64,000 bases of DNA. Source: Apostichopus japonicus (Eukaryota; Echinodermata; Holothuroidea; Aspidochirotida; Stichopodidae). A model generated the notes under the pieces. That model was not told the DNA's origin and ran no database searches. It saw only the letters and a list, made by a program, of their open reading frames with translations. Made by a program: the position numbers and the translations under genes. The stretch covers positions 1,589,001 through 1,653,000 of the forward strand of contig NC_092562.1 in the NCBI RefSeq assembly GCF_037975245.1, read 5' to 3'. Of the stretch, positions 27,701 to 37,441 are shown piece after piece (positions within the stretch are counted from its first letter, which is position 1; each line of letters opens with the position of its first letter).

Positions 27701-30700
27701 AACTTAATTTTGCATTCTGATTTCATCACTTGCAGACCTTTCCTTATCGTTCCTGTCACTCTTTTATTTATTTATTTATGACTGGGGTAAATCTGACGAG
27801 ACATTTTAACATGGTGAAACATGGGGGGGGGGGTGGGGGGGCGAACCCTTGTGGATAAACCTCTCAAAGAGGAAACAAACTATGTATAATGATCTTCCTA
27901 TACAGTATGGGGTATAACACCCCCCCCACCACCCCACCTCTCCCAAAAATAAACTAACAAAACAAAACAAATAAATATATAGATAAGTCACAATTTACAA
28001 AGCAGAAAAGAGAAGCAATGAATTCTTCTCCTGAACATGTACCATAAAGATTTACAGTTTCTTACCACTTGTCTAAAATTGTGTTTCGAATCAGTAGGTA
28101 TCTCTCTGGGTTGTCTGCTTTCCTTTTCCCATAATCCATGAAGAATCTGCCATGAATTAATCTCTCTTCTTCTGTGATGACGTTTCTGTCCAGTATGATC
28201 CCTTGATTACTCTGCGCCGGAGAGACTGCTCCGAAAGAGAAACGATATTTAAAACTGAATAATTAAGGAAAAGGAATACCGGCGACTGTCTTAAACAGTG
28301 AATTAAATCAAAATAAAAAAGCCACTACTTAATTTTCTTACTTGAGTATGCCCAGACCTCTCATACCAGATGGGCCTGTAAATGCAGGAAACAGAGAGCT
28401 TTAAAATCCCTGAATTTCCCAGGACAATCCAACTTGCTGAATATTTTTTTCCCTCACCTAATGTACAAATAGACAGCAATTGAATGTAATATCAAATCCA
28501 TTGATGACATGACATGAGGTGGCTGCTGGCTTCTCAGGATTTCTCCATGCACGGAGGAGCACTAGTGACAAGGAAGAAATGTACTTGGACCCCCGGGCAT
28601 AGTCAGTACTACCATTTACGTCAGCTGAGGGCACGTTGAAAAATTGTCAAATTTTCTGCGATCGGACGGTACTCTTCGTATTGTTCTGTCTTGGACAGCG
28701 TACGTAAGTTGTCAAATGTTTATGGATCCGTTCTGTTTTTGGGGATCCTAATTTTCGTTCAGCGGTCTCCCTCGCCCTCACAGATCACCAAAAATATTTC
28801 CGTGGAGCAGATGTTAAGAAAGACAATTTTTAGCTCACATCCTCTTTCAGAAAATTCTACTATTCTTTGTTTTGTTTTAAATTTTGACTTGATCTTTAAA
28901 ATTGTATAAATTACAGTACACACATATATCAATACAAACAAACACAGAGTCAAATGCACCTTGACTGTACTATTTCAAACGATTACTCTTTTATAATGTA
29001 TGGGAATTAAAATCATTTGAGCTCACCTGAATTTTCATGAGATGACCACATCTTGTCTGCAATGAAGAGACTTCTGTCACCTTCTGGACTGACAGCATCA
29101 TCCATAAAGTTAACGAGCTCTTCTTCTTCATCTTCTTCTTCTCCTTCTTCTTCCTCATCTAATCTCGATTCTTTACAAGTTATTTTCTCTTGTTCCGGTA
29201 ACGGTGACTCTACCTTAGTATCAATAGATTTACCTGAGGAGAGAGTGGCTTCCATTTCTTTGGGTCCTGCCTCTGCCATTTCCACCTCACTGTACTCTTT
29301 GCACTTGCTAGCGGCTGGAATTGTATCGTCGAGTTTAAGGTCTCCTACCTCACTCCTTGCCCGGTCGACTTCTTCCACATTTGACTGCAGAGTGCCAACC
29401 ACGAATATTTCTCCATCTTCATCGTCGTCCGCTGTCCGCGGTTGCTCTCCCACGACCTGACGACCCGAGACTTTGCCGTGGTTCGTCAAGATTTGATCGG
29501 ACGAAGCGGCCACAAAATTTGCGTCGTCTGCGGAGTTCTCTTCCTCTGAGTCGTTGAGGATGTCTATCTCTTCGTCTTCGTCTGACTCTGTGCTGGATTT
29601 AATCTTCACCTGCTCACCAGAGTTTCCTTGCTTATCCTCATTCTCATCCGGTCTGGTGACCGCTCTTACCGGCATCTTTCCTTTATCCAGATGTTTTGGA
29701 ACACCCACTAGGTTTTGATCTTGACCGTCCAATCCCTGCAATGAAATGCAACCCTCATGTTTATCAAAATGAATTTTTTTTGGGGGGGGGGGGGGCTTGA
29801 CTTTCATGGATGTTTTCAAGCTGGATGGAAATTCCAATGTGAGCTGGTATCACCATAATGATAGCCAACAAGCAAATACAAGAAACATTAAAAATTGGAA
29901 AATAAACTCAAATATGACTTACATCCAGTCGGATTATCAATTTACAGGGTTATTGCAAGACCTTTTCTTACCGATTTTAATTGTTTTATGCCGAAGAAAA
30001 AATAGAAATGTAACACTTCTTTGTGCAATATTCAAGTGATAATATCAAGAGAAGATTGTCAACATAAGCAGATATCTGTAAATATGTTTCTTCTGCTTTG
30101 GTGTAAAATGTGAGTGCAGCTACTTGGTCCCAGTAACAGCTCTCTGGTAAAACCAATTGCCATTAAATAAATCTAGCCAATGTATCAGGCAAATATGAAA
30201 CATAGTTTCATTTATTCAAAGAATGCTCTTACAGCAAAAACATATAGTTTTAACAGTGTAACTTTTACAATCACTCTACAACAATCCTGGAGTCTTCCAA
30301 GGAAAACTTAAATTCAAGAAAGCAACTGAATCATGCAAAATAAAAGAAAGTATGAAACTAAAGCAACTAAATAACGTTAAGTTCACACTAGTGTTGCATG
30401 ATCCATTCTTTCAATGCTTCTTACAAATTTTGAAACCACATTTCTTACAAATTTTGAAACCATGCTTCTGACAAACTTTGAAACCATGATTGTTACAAAT
30501 TTTGAAACCATGCTTCTCACAAATTTTGAATCACTATGCTTCTTAAAATTTTTGAAACACTATGCTTCTTTAAAATTTTGAAATCATGCTTATACAAATG
30601 TTGAAACCATGCTTCTTACAAATTTGAAACACTATGCTTCTTACAAATTCTGAAACTACGCTTCTTACAAATTTGAAACCATCATTAACCAGTTTAATGA

Positions 30701-33700
30701 TTAGAAAATGCGAGTGCGGACCCTGTGAAAGGACAACCAGACTCAATATCAACATAACGAGAAGCAGTAATCTACCTTCAAAGATACGTATCTGGAAAAG
30801 CTCTTCACTTGCTGAGGAGTTCTGGTACCAATCACTTCAGCAATTTTCTTCCATCTGTGTCCGTATTGCTTCTGCAAGATTTAATGACGGCAGAAATATT
30901 GTCAATTTTTAATATTATTGTAATATAATGGATTACAACTTTCTTGTCGGGTGGCTTCCAATTCAACATGTTAACTCAAATTTGGAATCTTTTCAATTTT
31001 ACAAAGTTATTTCAGATGGGAAAACTGTAGACTGCTCTTGGATGAAAAACCCACCTCACTATGACCCGGCTGGGATCTAACCCCAAGCCTCCCGAATGCT
31101 AAGCCTCATCGCTTCAAATGCCTCTGCCTTTATCCACTTGGCCACAGCACCGATATATATGTTCAATGAGTGGTTCTCAAACTCCAGCAAGACTCTGAAA
31201 GACCCATTTTAACAAAGTTTGAAGTTGTGAAGCTACTCAGACTCACCACTGCATCCAGAAACAACTTCCGTTCTTCTTCCGTCCAACGCTGCTTGTGTGA
31301 TACTTTGTCATCCCTCCTGAAGAGAGGAAACGTCGGATATTTGGCTTTCAAAGTTGCATATTATCTATTTTATCAATACTACCACATATATTGTCCTAGT
31401 ACAAATAATAATCTAAGCAGAATGCCAGATTGATTGTTTTCCTAAAGAAAAGATTCATTAGCCAATGATGGGATGTGCATTGACCACCATTGTCTCCAAA
31501 AGGCTGTATTATTCTTTAAAACTTCAAAGAACTTTAGGCAAATTTCTGAGAAAATTATAATGATTAGTTTAAACTTGACATGATGAAATGGGAAACCAAA
31601 AATATGAACAAGGAAATAACCTACAGTGATCTGCAAATTGTAGAATTGTTCATGGTTTCCCATGGTACTTAGTGGGTAAATGGTAAAAAATTAAATGCTA
31701 CTAATCTCGGGTAACAAGCTCTGTGGAGAGCATCTAAAAGAGTTGTTTTGGGGGTCAACATTGACTTTTCTAGTAGTAATTCACAAAATAAAATAAAAAA
31801 TAAAAAGATATGATTTTTCACATTTTGTGACAATTGATTCGTGAAGGCATCTGGCAACAGAGTGAGTGACATCACCATGGTAATTAAGTTGAAATGAATT
31901 TTTATTTCGTAATGTACAATACTTAATCCACGGAAGAAAACCAAATTTTTGCTACAAAATTGACATTTACATAAAGGCCTGAAAGTCAGAGGTTTATTGA
32001 CAACTACTGATTAGCGAACAAATGAACACATAATTTCAGGACAAATCAAAAACAAGATTATACAAGGAATGTAAAGCTTATGAAGAAACATTTGCCGTGA
32101 AATAATGAAGTCTCTATCTGGCAAAAGTATGTCACTTTCAAACAGCCATATCAGAATAAATGAAGAAAGTATTGAGATGGGTTTTTCACCTAGCCGTATA
32201 AATATTTCTGCCTATCTGTAAGAGCAGTATTGTTTGTCACACGAATATCTCTTTACAGGATTCCTTCCCAATATAAAAGGTCACCATTCCAGGTCTAGCA
32301 ATTATCTTATATTCACAAAAATGCTGTGCATAAAGTACATTTGTGGACTTACAGCTTTGGTATGATCTTTTCTGGCTGTTTTGCGACCATCTTCCTATCA
32401 GCTCTCCCAAATACGTACTTCCTGAGAAAGTCAAATGAACAGAGATAAAAAAAAAGTGGAATATTTGATTAGGACAGTAAATATTTTTAACGTCTCCTTT
32501 CGTTTAAGCGCTTTGTAGACAAGTTTGACCAAACCTATGCCATAATATAAGAAGAGTGGACTGAATATAACTTAGACATAAGTCCTAGAATTGCTCAGGA
32601 AATGACGGTTTATGATTCCATTCTCAAGAGTTTGTTGCTCAGAAAAGTTCTTTTCAGATCTCCAAGTGCATGTTACACAAAAACTGCACACCTTTAGAAT
32701 GTTCAACTTTCGATGCATTACTTGAAATAAGATGGGACTCTAGGGCAATTTAAATAACTACGTGGTTTTGGGTTTTCAAAATACAAAAAAGTACCGAAAC
32801 TGTATCAAAATGAACTCAAACAGCTGCTGGAACTCCAATCACTAAATGGTCATAAAGCCACAGGTTAATGAAAACAATTTGAAAGCCTCTTTTTTGTTCT
32901 TCTTTGTTATGTGTCGGCCATACTTGAAATGCTCTTCACTACTTCTGTATTTATGAAGCAAATTGAAAAATGCTAAACTGTTGCAAATGCCAAGTTAAAG
33001 GAAGACATTGTAAGTTTTGTCATCAGGAGGCAGCAAATCTACAACTCTACTGGGCCATGATACCAAATGTGATTGCACATGTACAGACTACTGTTCATTA
33101 TAAGAAATTTTAATGTCAGATCCATTGCATACATGTGTAACTTACCGTATTGTTAAATGTTTATTTGACTTCAAATGCTAAAATTACATACAAAAGATTG
33201 TATAACAAAATTATCAATACCTGCAGTTAGGATTTAACCACTCATAAGTAAAAAATAATTGGGAATAAAAGTGGTTGTCTATTCATATAGCAACTGCAAA
33301 TTGATAATTTGAACACAGATTTCCTCTCATAATTTGTAACCTCTCCAGGAGCATAATTAATCCATTATCACAGAGCAAATTGATATCAGTTTTTGTCCAT
33401 GTACAGTATTTTGGTGTTTTTTCAATACTTTACAGACAGCACCCATAAAACCTTGAAATTGCTGTGCCCAAAATTCAAACACTTTTCATGATGTAAATTA
33501 TTCCCAAATCTACAAATATCATTGCCTCAAGTGTATTCCAATTTTGCACTTGAATGAAACTTAATTTAAAGGAATAAATGATTTCCCCAACATCCCAATT
33601 CCTGGGCAAAGTATAATTTTCATGGTCAAGTGATGCATATTTGTGATAGAAATGTACCTTTCTTCTCGCAACATCTTCTCTATCAGTTTCTGACTTTCTG

Positions 33701-34924
33701 GATCCAAATCCTTTGGCATTTCAATCTGGCTGTATTGTCTCGGCTCACTCTGAAAGGCAAAGCGGTTCAAACAGCATTTGGCTAAGAGATAATATAATTA
33801 AACAGGATAAAATAGCTTTGAATGGCAACAGTAACAAAAAAATCTACACATGAATGACCACGATTTGACATTACAGCATACAGTATATATATTTGGGTGC
33901 AATACTGATGAAAGTTAAAGATACCAAACTGACCTTATACCATGTGGAGGATGAACTGGATGGAGTGTCCATCATACTAAGGGTTGGCCTATTGAACAAA
34001 AAGAAAAAGTACCAAATTAACAATGTCATTTCATTTAATTTTGTTTCCAGTACAATAAACAAAATGAAACATATGTACAGTAAAAATGCTAGGCTACAGT
34101 ATTTGTGAAAGGATGTGTTCTAGGAAACCTTGGGACTTGGCAGAGCAGAACAATACCAAGCAGGAAAAGAAGAGAGAAAGTACAGAAGCAAGTAAATTAA
34201 CAAAATAGCAAACAAACCGTGTGTACATCTATATATACACACTTAACATAGCTAAGACTTAAGACTAGAGTAGAGAATGAAGCAACACAAATAATAAACT
34301 GGATACCTGTAGATGACTGAAAAAGAGTGCTTATACTATTAACTTATAGTTATGATGATAGTTTTGATGACCATGTTCTTTAAAAGGGAATTCCAGACAT
34401 TATACAGTAGGCCTAGGCCTAGCAAGGAAACTTTGATAAGACTGAACTCTCAATATCATTACTGCATCTAGGCCTAGGCGAACTTTATTAGTACCTTCAT
34501 TGAGATCTATTTCTTCTTTCTGTTGCGGTAAAACTGCTCACTTAGAAGGAAACAGAAAACATTTTGTTATTTCTTTTAAATACCAATCCCGCTAAGTACT
34601 GTAGTTTGTGCTACTACTATGCCCTTACGTTAACGTTAGACCTATAGGCTAGTACTAACTTACTAAAGTAGTAACTATAATTACTATAATTAGTAGTAAC
34701 TAAATACTATAATAAGTGTATGCTTGGTGCATTGGGCCTAACGATATAATTGGCTGCCTGTGAATGTTAGTGTTAACTTAAACGTTAGGCCTAACTTTTA
34801 TGGCTAAATTAGTAATATTTGATATGGGCACGTTTTTCGATGACCATGTAAAGACTATAGAGATATACCTAGAATCGTCGATGCTTTCTATATCAACGGC
34901 CTCATTTTCTACGTCTTTCTCCAT
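17536..34924 (-). CDS. MYSM1: MYSM1: histone H2A deubiquitinase, 21 coding exons, complete, with tandem SWIRM domains
   Basis: JAMM-type metalloprotease family; in vertebrates it removes ubiquitin from histone H2A in the nucleus. Coding exons in order of translation: 34869-34924, 33934-33988, 33658-33749, 32353-32421, 31247-31316, 30776-30871, 29027-29735, 28066-28225, 26839-26969, 26042-26180, 25741-25871, 25287-25381, 24862-24923, 24641-24716, 24007-24057, 23418-23553, 22159-22274, 20647-20770, 20199-20304, 18709-18760, 17536-17694. All introns are GT..AG, phases join throughout, and the sum is 2685 nt (894 residues plus TGA). The start is the first in-frame ATG ([11 protein letters not shown]), with A at -3 and G at +4. 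Domain order: SANT about 97-146, acidic disordered 147-382, SWIRM-1 about 390-479, SWIRM-2 about 483-569, MPN+ about 648-790, tail to 894. Human MYSM1 is about 828 residues with one SWIRM (known family fact, from memory); the extra SWIRM accounts for the added length. Residue numbers assume the downstream acceptor of exon 8. Confidence 0.93.
18163..18477 (+). pseudogene. ORF resembling the C-terminal part of methionyl-tRNA formyltransferase
   Basis: Antisense in MYSM1 intron 20. The frame ends [20 protein letters not shown] then [15 protein letters not shown] and a TGA. The pattern (G/A)-S-(I/V)-(V/I)-x-H-K ... D-G-W-(V/I)-x-V-x-x-x-M-L resembles the C-terminal OB-like domain of mitochondrial methionyl-tRNA formyltransferase as I remember it. 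No formyltransferase catalytic domain and no partner exon was seen nearby. If the match is real it is a displaced fragment; it may also be chance. Confidence 0.25.
18843..19213. mobile_element. TTAA-flanked MITE (GGCCCGGTCACACTA termini)
   Basis: Left end TTAA-GGCCCGGTCACACTA; right end read inward TTAA-AGGCCCGATCACACTA. Subterminal repeats of the type atcggataaaa/ttttatcgga face each other. Lies in MYSM1 intron 19 side region between exons 19 and 20. The 89-codon minus frame within it is not a gene. Confidence 0.85.
19418..19547. repeat. Repeat fragment with 68-nt palindrome
   Basis: GATCCTAGCAGGATCTTCTTCA (first 20 bases shown as GATCCTAGCAGGATCTTCTT) at 19485-19506 is exactly complementary to 19521-19542; with one mismatch the stem extends to 19480-19547, and the loop aggctgaagcct is itself palindromic. 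The flank 19418-19449 recurs at 9507-9540, so it belongs to a dispersed family. Confidence 0.8.
20647..24057 (-). other. MYSM1: MYSM1 exons 15-18: JAMM/MPN+ catalytic domain
   Basis: Exons 24007-24057, 23418-23553, 22159-22274 and 20647-20770. The core begins [16 protein letters not shown], then [17 protein letters not shown] (catalytic Glu672) and the conserved [14 protein letters not shown] stretch typical of MYSM1. The full JAMM signature H727-S-H729-x7-S737-x2-D740 lies in [18 protein letters not shown] (exon 17), followed by [15 protein letters not shown] (exon 18). All zinc ligands and the catalytic Glu are intact, so an active isopeptidase is expected. Confidence 0.95.
23034..23182. 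repeat. 84-bp tandem duplication in MYSM1 intron 16
   Basis: ctccataatacaaaa recurs at an 84-bp interval within two diverged copies that begin aataaaatatgagaagcaat and aataaaatctgagagtcaat. Confidence 0.7.
25741..26180 (-). other. MYSM1: MYSM1 exons 10-11: second, tandem SWIRM domain
   Basis: Exon 10 (26042-26180) gives [16 protein letters not shown] and [16 protein letters not shown]; exon 11 (25741-25871, 131 nt) gives [17 protein letters not shown] and [19 protein letters not shown]. Intron position inside the Trp codon and both outer phases are the same as in the first SWIRM, and exon 11 has exactly the length of exon 9. By eye the two C-terminal halves share about 21 of 43 residues and the N-terminal halves about 15 of 42. 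This is a second full SWIRM rather than an alternative exon pair: joining both in series keeps the frame and reaches the MPN domain. Mutually exclusive use would also keep frame and cannot be excluded without RNA. Confidence 0.88.
26839..28225 (-). other. MYSM1: MYSM1 exons 8-9: first SWIRM domain
   Basis: Exon 8 (28066-28225) encodes the N-terminal half: [17 protein letters not shown] followed by [16 protein letters not shown]. Exon 9 (26839-26969, 131 nt) encodes the C-terminal half: [18 protein letters not shown], then [19 protein letters not shown]. The split falls inside the Trp codon (TG|G). SWIRM is a helical DNA/histone-binding fold found in MYSM1, LSD1 and SWI3 proteins. The hallmarks P-E-[RK]-Y-L-x-I-R-N and the closing helix I-H-x-x-L-E-x-[IL]-G-x-I-N are present. 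The module enters and leaves in phase 1. Confidence 0.9.
27822..27940. repeat. Poly(G)/poly(C) facing tracts in MYSM1 intron 8
   Basis: A G-rich run at 27822-27841 faces a C-rich run at about 27919-27938; the pair can form a strong hairpin. Confidence 0.6.
29027..29735 (-). other. MYSM1: MYSM1 exon 7: long acidic, probably disordered linker
   Basis: This 709-nt exon encodes residues 147-382, the largest exon of the gene. It opens [11 protein letters not shown] and is rich in Asp, Glu and Ser. There is a cluster [16 protein letters not shown] near its first third and a nearly pure Glu/Asp run just before [16 protein letters not shown] at its end. No folded domain is recognisable. Acceptor is ttgcag, donor is G|GTGAGC; the exon ends after one base of a Gly/Val codon (phase 1). 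The equivalent region in vertebrate MYSM1 is also low-complexity and acidic (established knowledge, from memory). A plus-strand Ser-rich reading frame over the same DNA is its antisense shadow. Confidence 0.85.
30414..30683. repeat. ~25-bp minisatellite in MYSM1 intron 6
   Basis: About 11 variants of atgcttcttacaaattttga + aacc in direct tandem, ending about 90 bp from exon 6. Confidence 0.9.
30776..31316 (-). other. MYSM1: MYSM1 exons 5-6: SANT (Myb-like) domain
   Basis: Exon 5 (31247-31316) and exon 6 (30776-30871) join in phase 0 to give residues 91-146. The spaced tryptophans of a SANT repeat are visible: W102 in [15 protein letters not shown]121 in [16 protein letters not shown], then F139 in the third helix SFSRYV (the third position is aromatic rather than W, as in many SANT domains). 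SANT domains of this family bind DNA or histone tails. The intron between them holds a SINE in the same orientation. Confidence 0.9.
31010..31153 (-). mobile_element. tRNA-derived SINE in MYSM1 intron 5
   Basis: Minus strand: box A TGGCCAAGTGG (31134-31144), box B region GGGGTTAGATCCC (31072-31084, one change from GGTTCGAxTCC), then a body gtgaggtgggtttttcatcc. The head resembles class-II tRNA (Ser/Leu type) but stems do not close, so it is a SINE, not a tRNA gene. Confidence 0.75.
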
Positions 34925-35341
34925 TTTTCTGTAGCTTTTCGTGCAATCCCTATAATTCAAATTAACAGTACACAGAAAACGATTTGACCTGTCTGAAGCT
35001 AGCAGACATAACTTATCGTGTCGGTATATATATTAAATTCGACGCGTAACAGTATGTGAGGGAGAATTATAACACACACAGTATCCCATACTAGGGATGT
35101 TGGCCTCATAGTGATGGTCTCATTGGGAAAGATAATGATACTGAAGGTATTGAATGACCATTTCGGGGGTTGGGGTAACCACAATGAATATGTCTGCATG
35201 TATGTTTGCTTGTGTGTATGTTCAGTGTTAGCAAAAAAGTGCGCCATAAATTCCTCCAAAGCTGTTAGGCCTTTCGGCTTGGTGGATCTGATACCTGGTC
35301 ATGGGATGATGTAATGCCTTCGTAACTTATCACATCATAAC

Positions 35342-35421
35342 GTCACACATTGCCAAGAAGTAGCATTTTGTCCAGTATATGCATACACTGGACAAAATGC
35401 TACTTCTTGGCAATGTGTGAC
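35342..35421. repeat. 80-nt near-perfect palindrome (35-bp arms)
   Basis: Arms 35342-35376 and 35387-35421 are exact reverse complements (left arm starts GTCACACATTGCC, right arm ends GGCAATGTGTGAC). The 10-nt spacer atatgcatac is itself nearly palindromic. It lies in the MYSM1-ZNG1 intergenic region. Confidence 0.9.
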
Positions 35422-35481
35422 ATGTGCCGGAATCTTTTAATGACCGAAACCTTCAAACCCATGTAGACAAAAAATTGTCAA

Positions 35482-35847
35482 ATGTCAAATAGGCTGCATG
35501 CTTACTGGACGTTAAAAGTTCAACTTTGCCAAAATGTTGCAAAAAGAAGAAGAAGAAAGGGTGTGGCGCAAACTGGCTGTACATGGGATGTTGAGTATAT
35601 AACAATTATGACGTCATATATAGGTAAATGGTCAGAGCCCAATGTCACAGGTCATAGTTCTTCCTCTCCTAACTTTGTTGAGCAAATTATTGGTGAAGGG
35701 AAATATGTGAGGTTTGGGGACTTATATAAATTACCCGGACAATGCTTACCCACTTTTGCTGTAACTGGAAGGAGCAGCTGTGGGAATTTCTCTGGCGATG
35801 AGCCAACATATCACCTAGTAGCTATAGAGTTGGTAAATTGTGACTAA
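35482..35847 (+). CDS. Unrecognised 121-codon ORF in the divergent intergenic region
   Basis: ATG-initiated, uninterrupted 121 codons plus TAA, the longest ORF outside recognised exons. The N-terminal part has a basic run (KRRRRK); the C-terminal part contains NFVEQIIGEGKYVRFGDLYK and GRSSCGNFSGDEPTYHL. No signal peptide, membrane segment or known motif is recognised. It starts 60 nt after the palindrome and could be a remnant of a mobile element, an exon of an unseen gene, or chance. No supporting splice or poly(A) signals were identified. Confidence 0.2.
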   Translation: MSNRLHAYWTLKVQLCQNVAKRRRRKGVAQTGCTWDVEYITIMTSYIGKWSEPNVTGHSSSSPNFVEQIIGEGKYVRFGDLYKLPGQCLPTFAVTGRSSCGNFSGDEPTYHLVAIELVNCD

Positions 35848-37441
35848 CTGTTCATTTGAGGGGAAAACACAAAGTTCGTTCCACAAAATGGATCCTCAGT
35901 GCGTTTCATACCACAAACTCCAGTTTCTTAACACTACGGCACATTTTAGTCACTTTTTTTCTGATAATGTTTCAACAATTATTAGCCCCTTTTTAATTGC
36001 GATATTAATTTTGCAACAAAGGGGCACATTTTCAATTACAAACTAAAAGAGCGGTAGGAATATAGGCGTACACTTCATGATAACCAAGAAAAATCTGCTC
36101 TTTCAAGTGAATATTTTCCGGTTTGTCATAAACACTGGGAGGGCACGTATCCTCCGCCCCGACAATGTCCCTCCATTATTTCTAGCTAGAACCAAATCTC
36201 TCTATACTACCAAGGAAAATAGTCTTTGCTATAATCACGGAGCTTCTTGATCCGGGCGTGGCAGCTCTCTGCCAGTAAAAAGTAAAATATCTTTGGCTGA
36301 GATCATGTGTCCACTTTCTAACAGTCTGGATGTAAGGGGACTAGGGCTGAGAGCAAAACAGTTACGTTGTTTGGTTTACGTGCCCTGGGGATATCTTGGG
36401 TGATGTATACACCACCTGAAAAGGTTATCTAAAATTTGCAACACCAAAATAGTCAATGGTTCAAATTTATTTATTGTGCATTCACTTGCTCCCGTTGCTC
36501 GGCATATTGACAACTTTGAAGTTCTGTGACAATCCCGACAAAGAGCAGGTCTGATTGTAATGAGTTGTGATAAAAGAAATCAAATATTTATTTATAAAGA
36601 TAGAAATAAGATGATTCGTGCACAAACGTCTAACCGTTAACCTCATTAAATTTTGAGAATGACTCAAAGTCAAACAGCAAATTTTGTTTTTCGTGAAACT
36701 AGTACCATTACTAGTCTTACTCTTTGGCACACTACATATGTAAACTTGAACAATCATTTAAATACAGGTGCCTAATCACTAGCCTTATCCGCGCTGTTGG
36801 CTGATTGACAGTGCGTAGAAAGAACAAACTTATCTTCCATGTTAAGGAGCTGAAAAAAAACATTTAATGGTAAATCAAATAGTGATCTGTTCCATTGACC
36901 TAGGCCTAGGCATAATTCCATTTTAAATCTTGTATAAAAGTTTCTAAGCTACTACCCTATCCTAACCTAAGTAGCTTGGTCTAGACATTACCTAACTTGA
37001 CTTTGTGTTTGTAATTGCCAACAACAAGACTAAGTTAATGCCCTGTCTTATATTTGTTTCACAAAAATGCCAATTTACAATTTAAGCTAACCTCACCCCT
37101 CCCTAGTTATAATCCATCATCCACAATGAAAACGAACAATCATAGAAACATATCAGTGCGCAATACGCTAGTATCAGATTTAATTACAGTACTTAGAGCT
37201 AGATTTGATTAACATATTTGTTTGTATTTGGTCACAACTTGGGAAATTTACTGACATTCAAAAGTATTTGGGATCATTAAATGGAAATGAAGACCAAGCT
37301 AAGATTACTAATGGTATTTGTGAAAATTATTTGCATTTGTGTGTCAATGTAAGGGATACATGGATTGACTAATCCACTTTCTTATTGTTGGTTTACAGGC
37401 TTTCTAAGTGACAAACAAAACATAAGAAGTGTTTCTTCAAA

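Larger units (their letters stand above)
34925..37441. other. Divergent intergenic region between MYSM1 and ZNG1
   Basis: About 2.5 kb between the two start codons, transcribed away from each other. It must hold both promoters and 5' UTRs, but I see no convincing TATA or initiator. A typical acceptor (ttggtttacag at about 37399) lies shortly before the ZNG1 start, so a non-coding first exon of ZNG1 upstream is possible. The region also contains the 80-nt palindrome at 35342-35421 and a 121-codon ORF at 35482-35847. Confidence 0.6.

Noticed and set aside
29053-29557. Ser-rich plus-strand frames
   Set aside because: Antisense of the acidic MYSM1 exon 7.
31067-31153. tRNA-Ser/Leu gene
   Set aside because: Box B is altered, acceptor stem does not close, and a SINE body follows.
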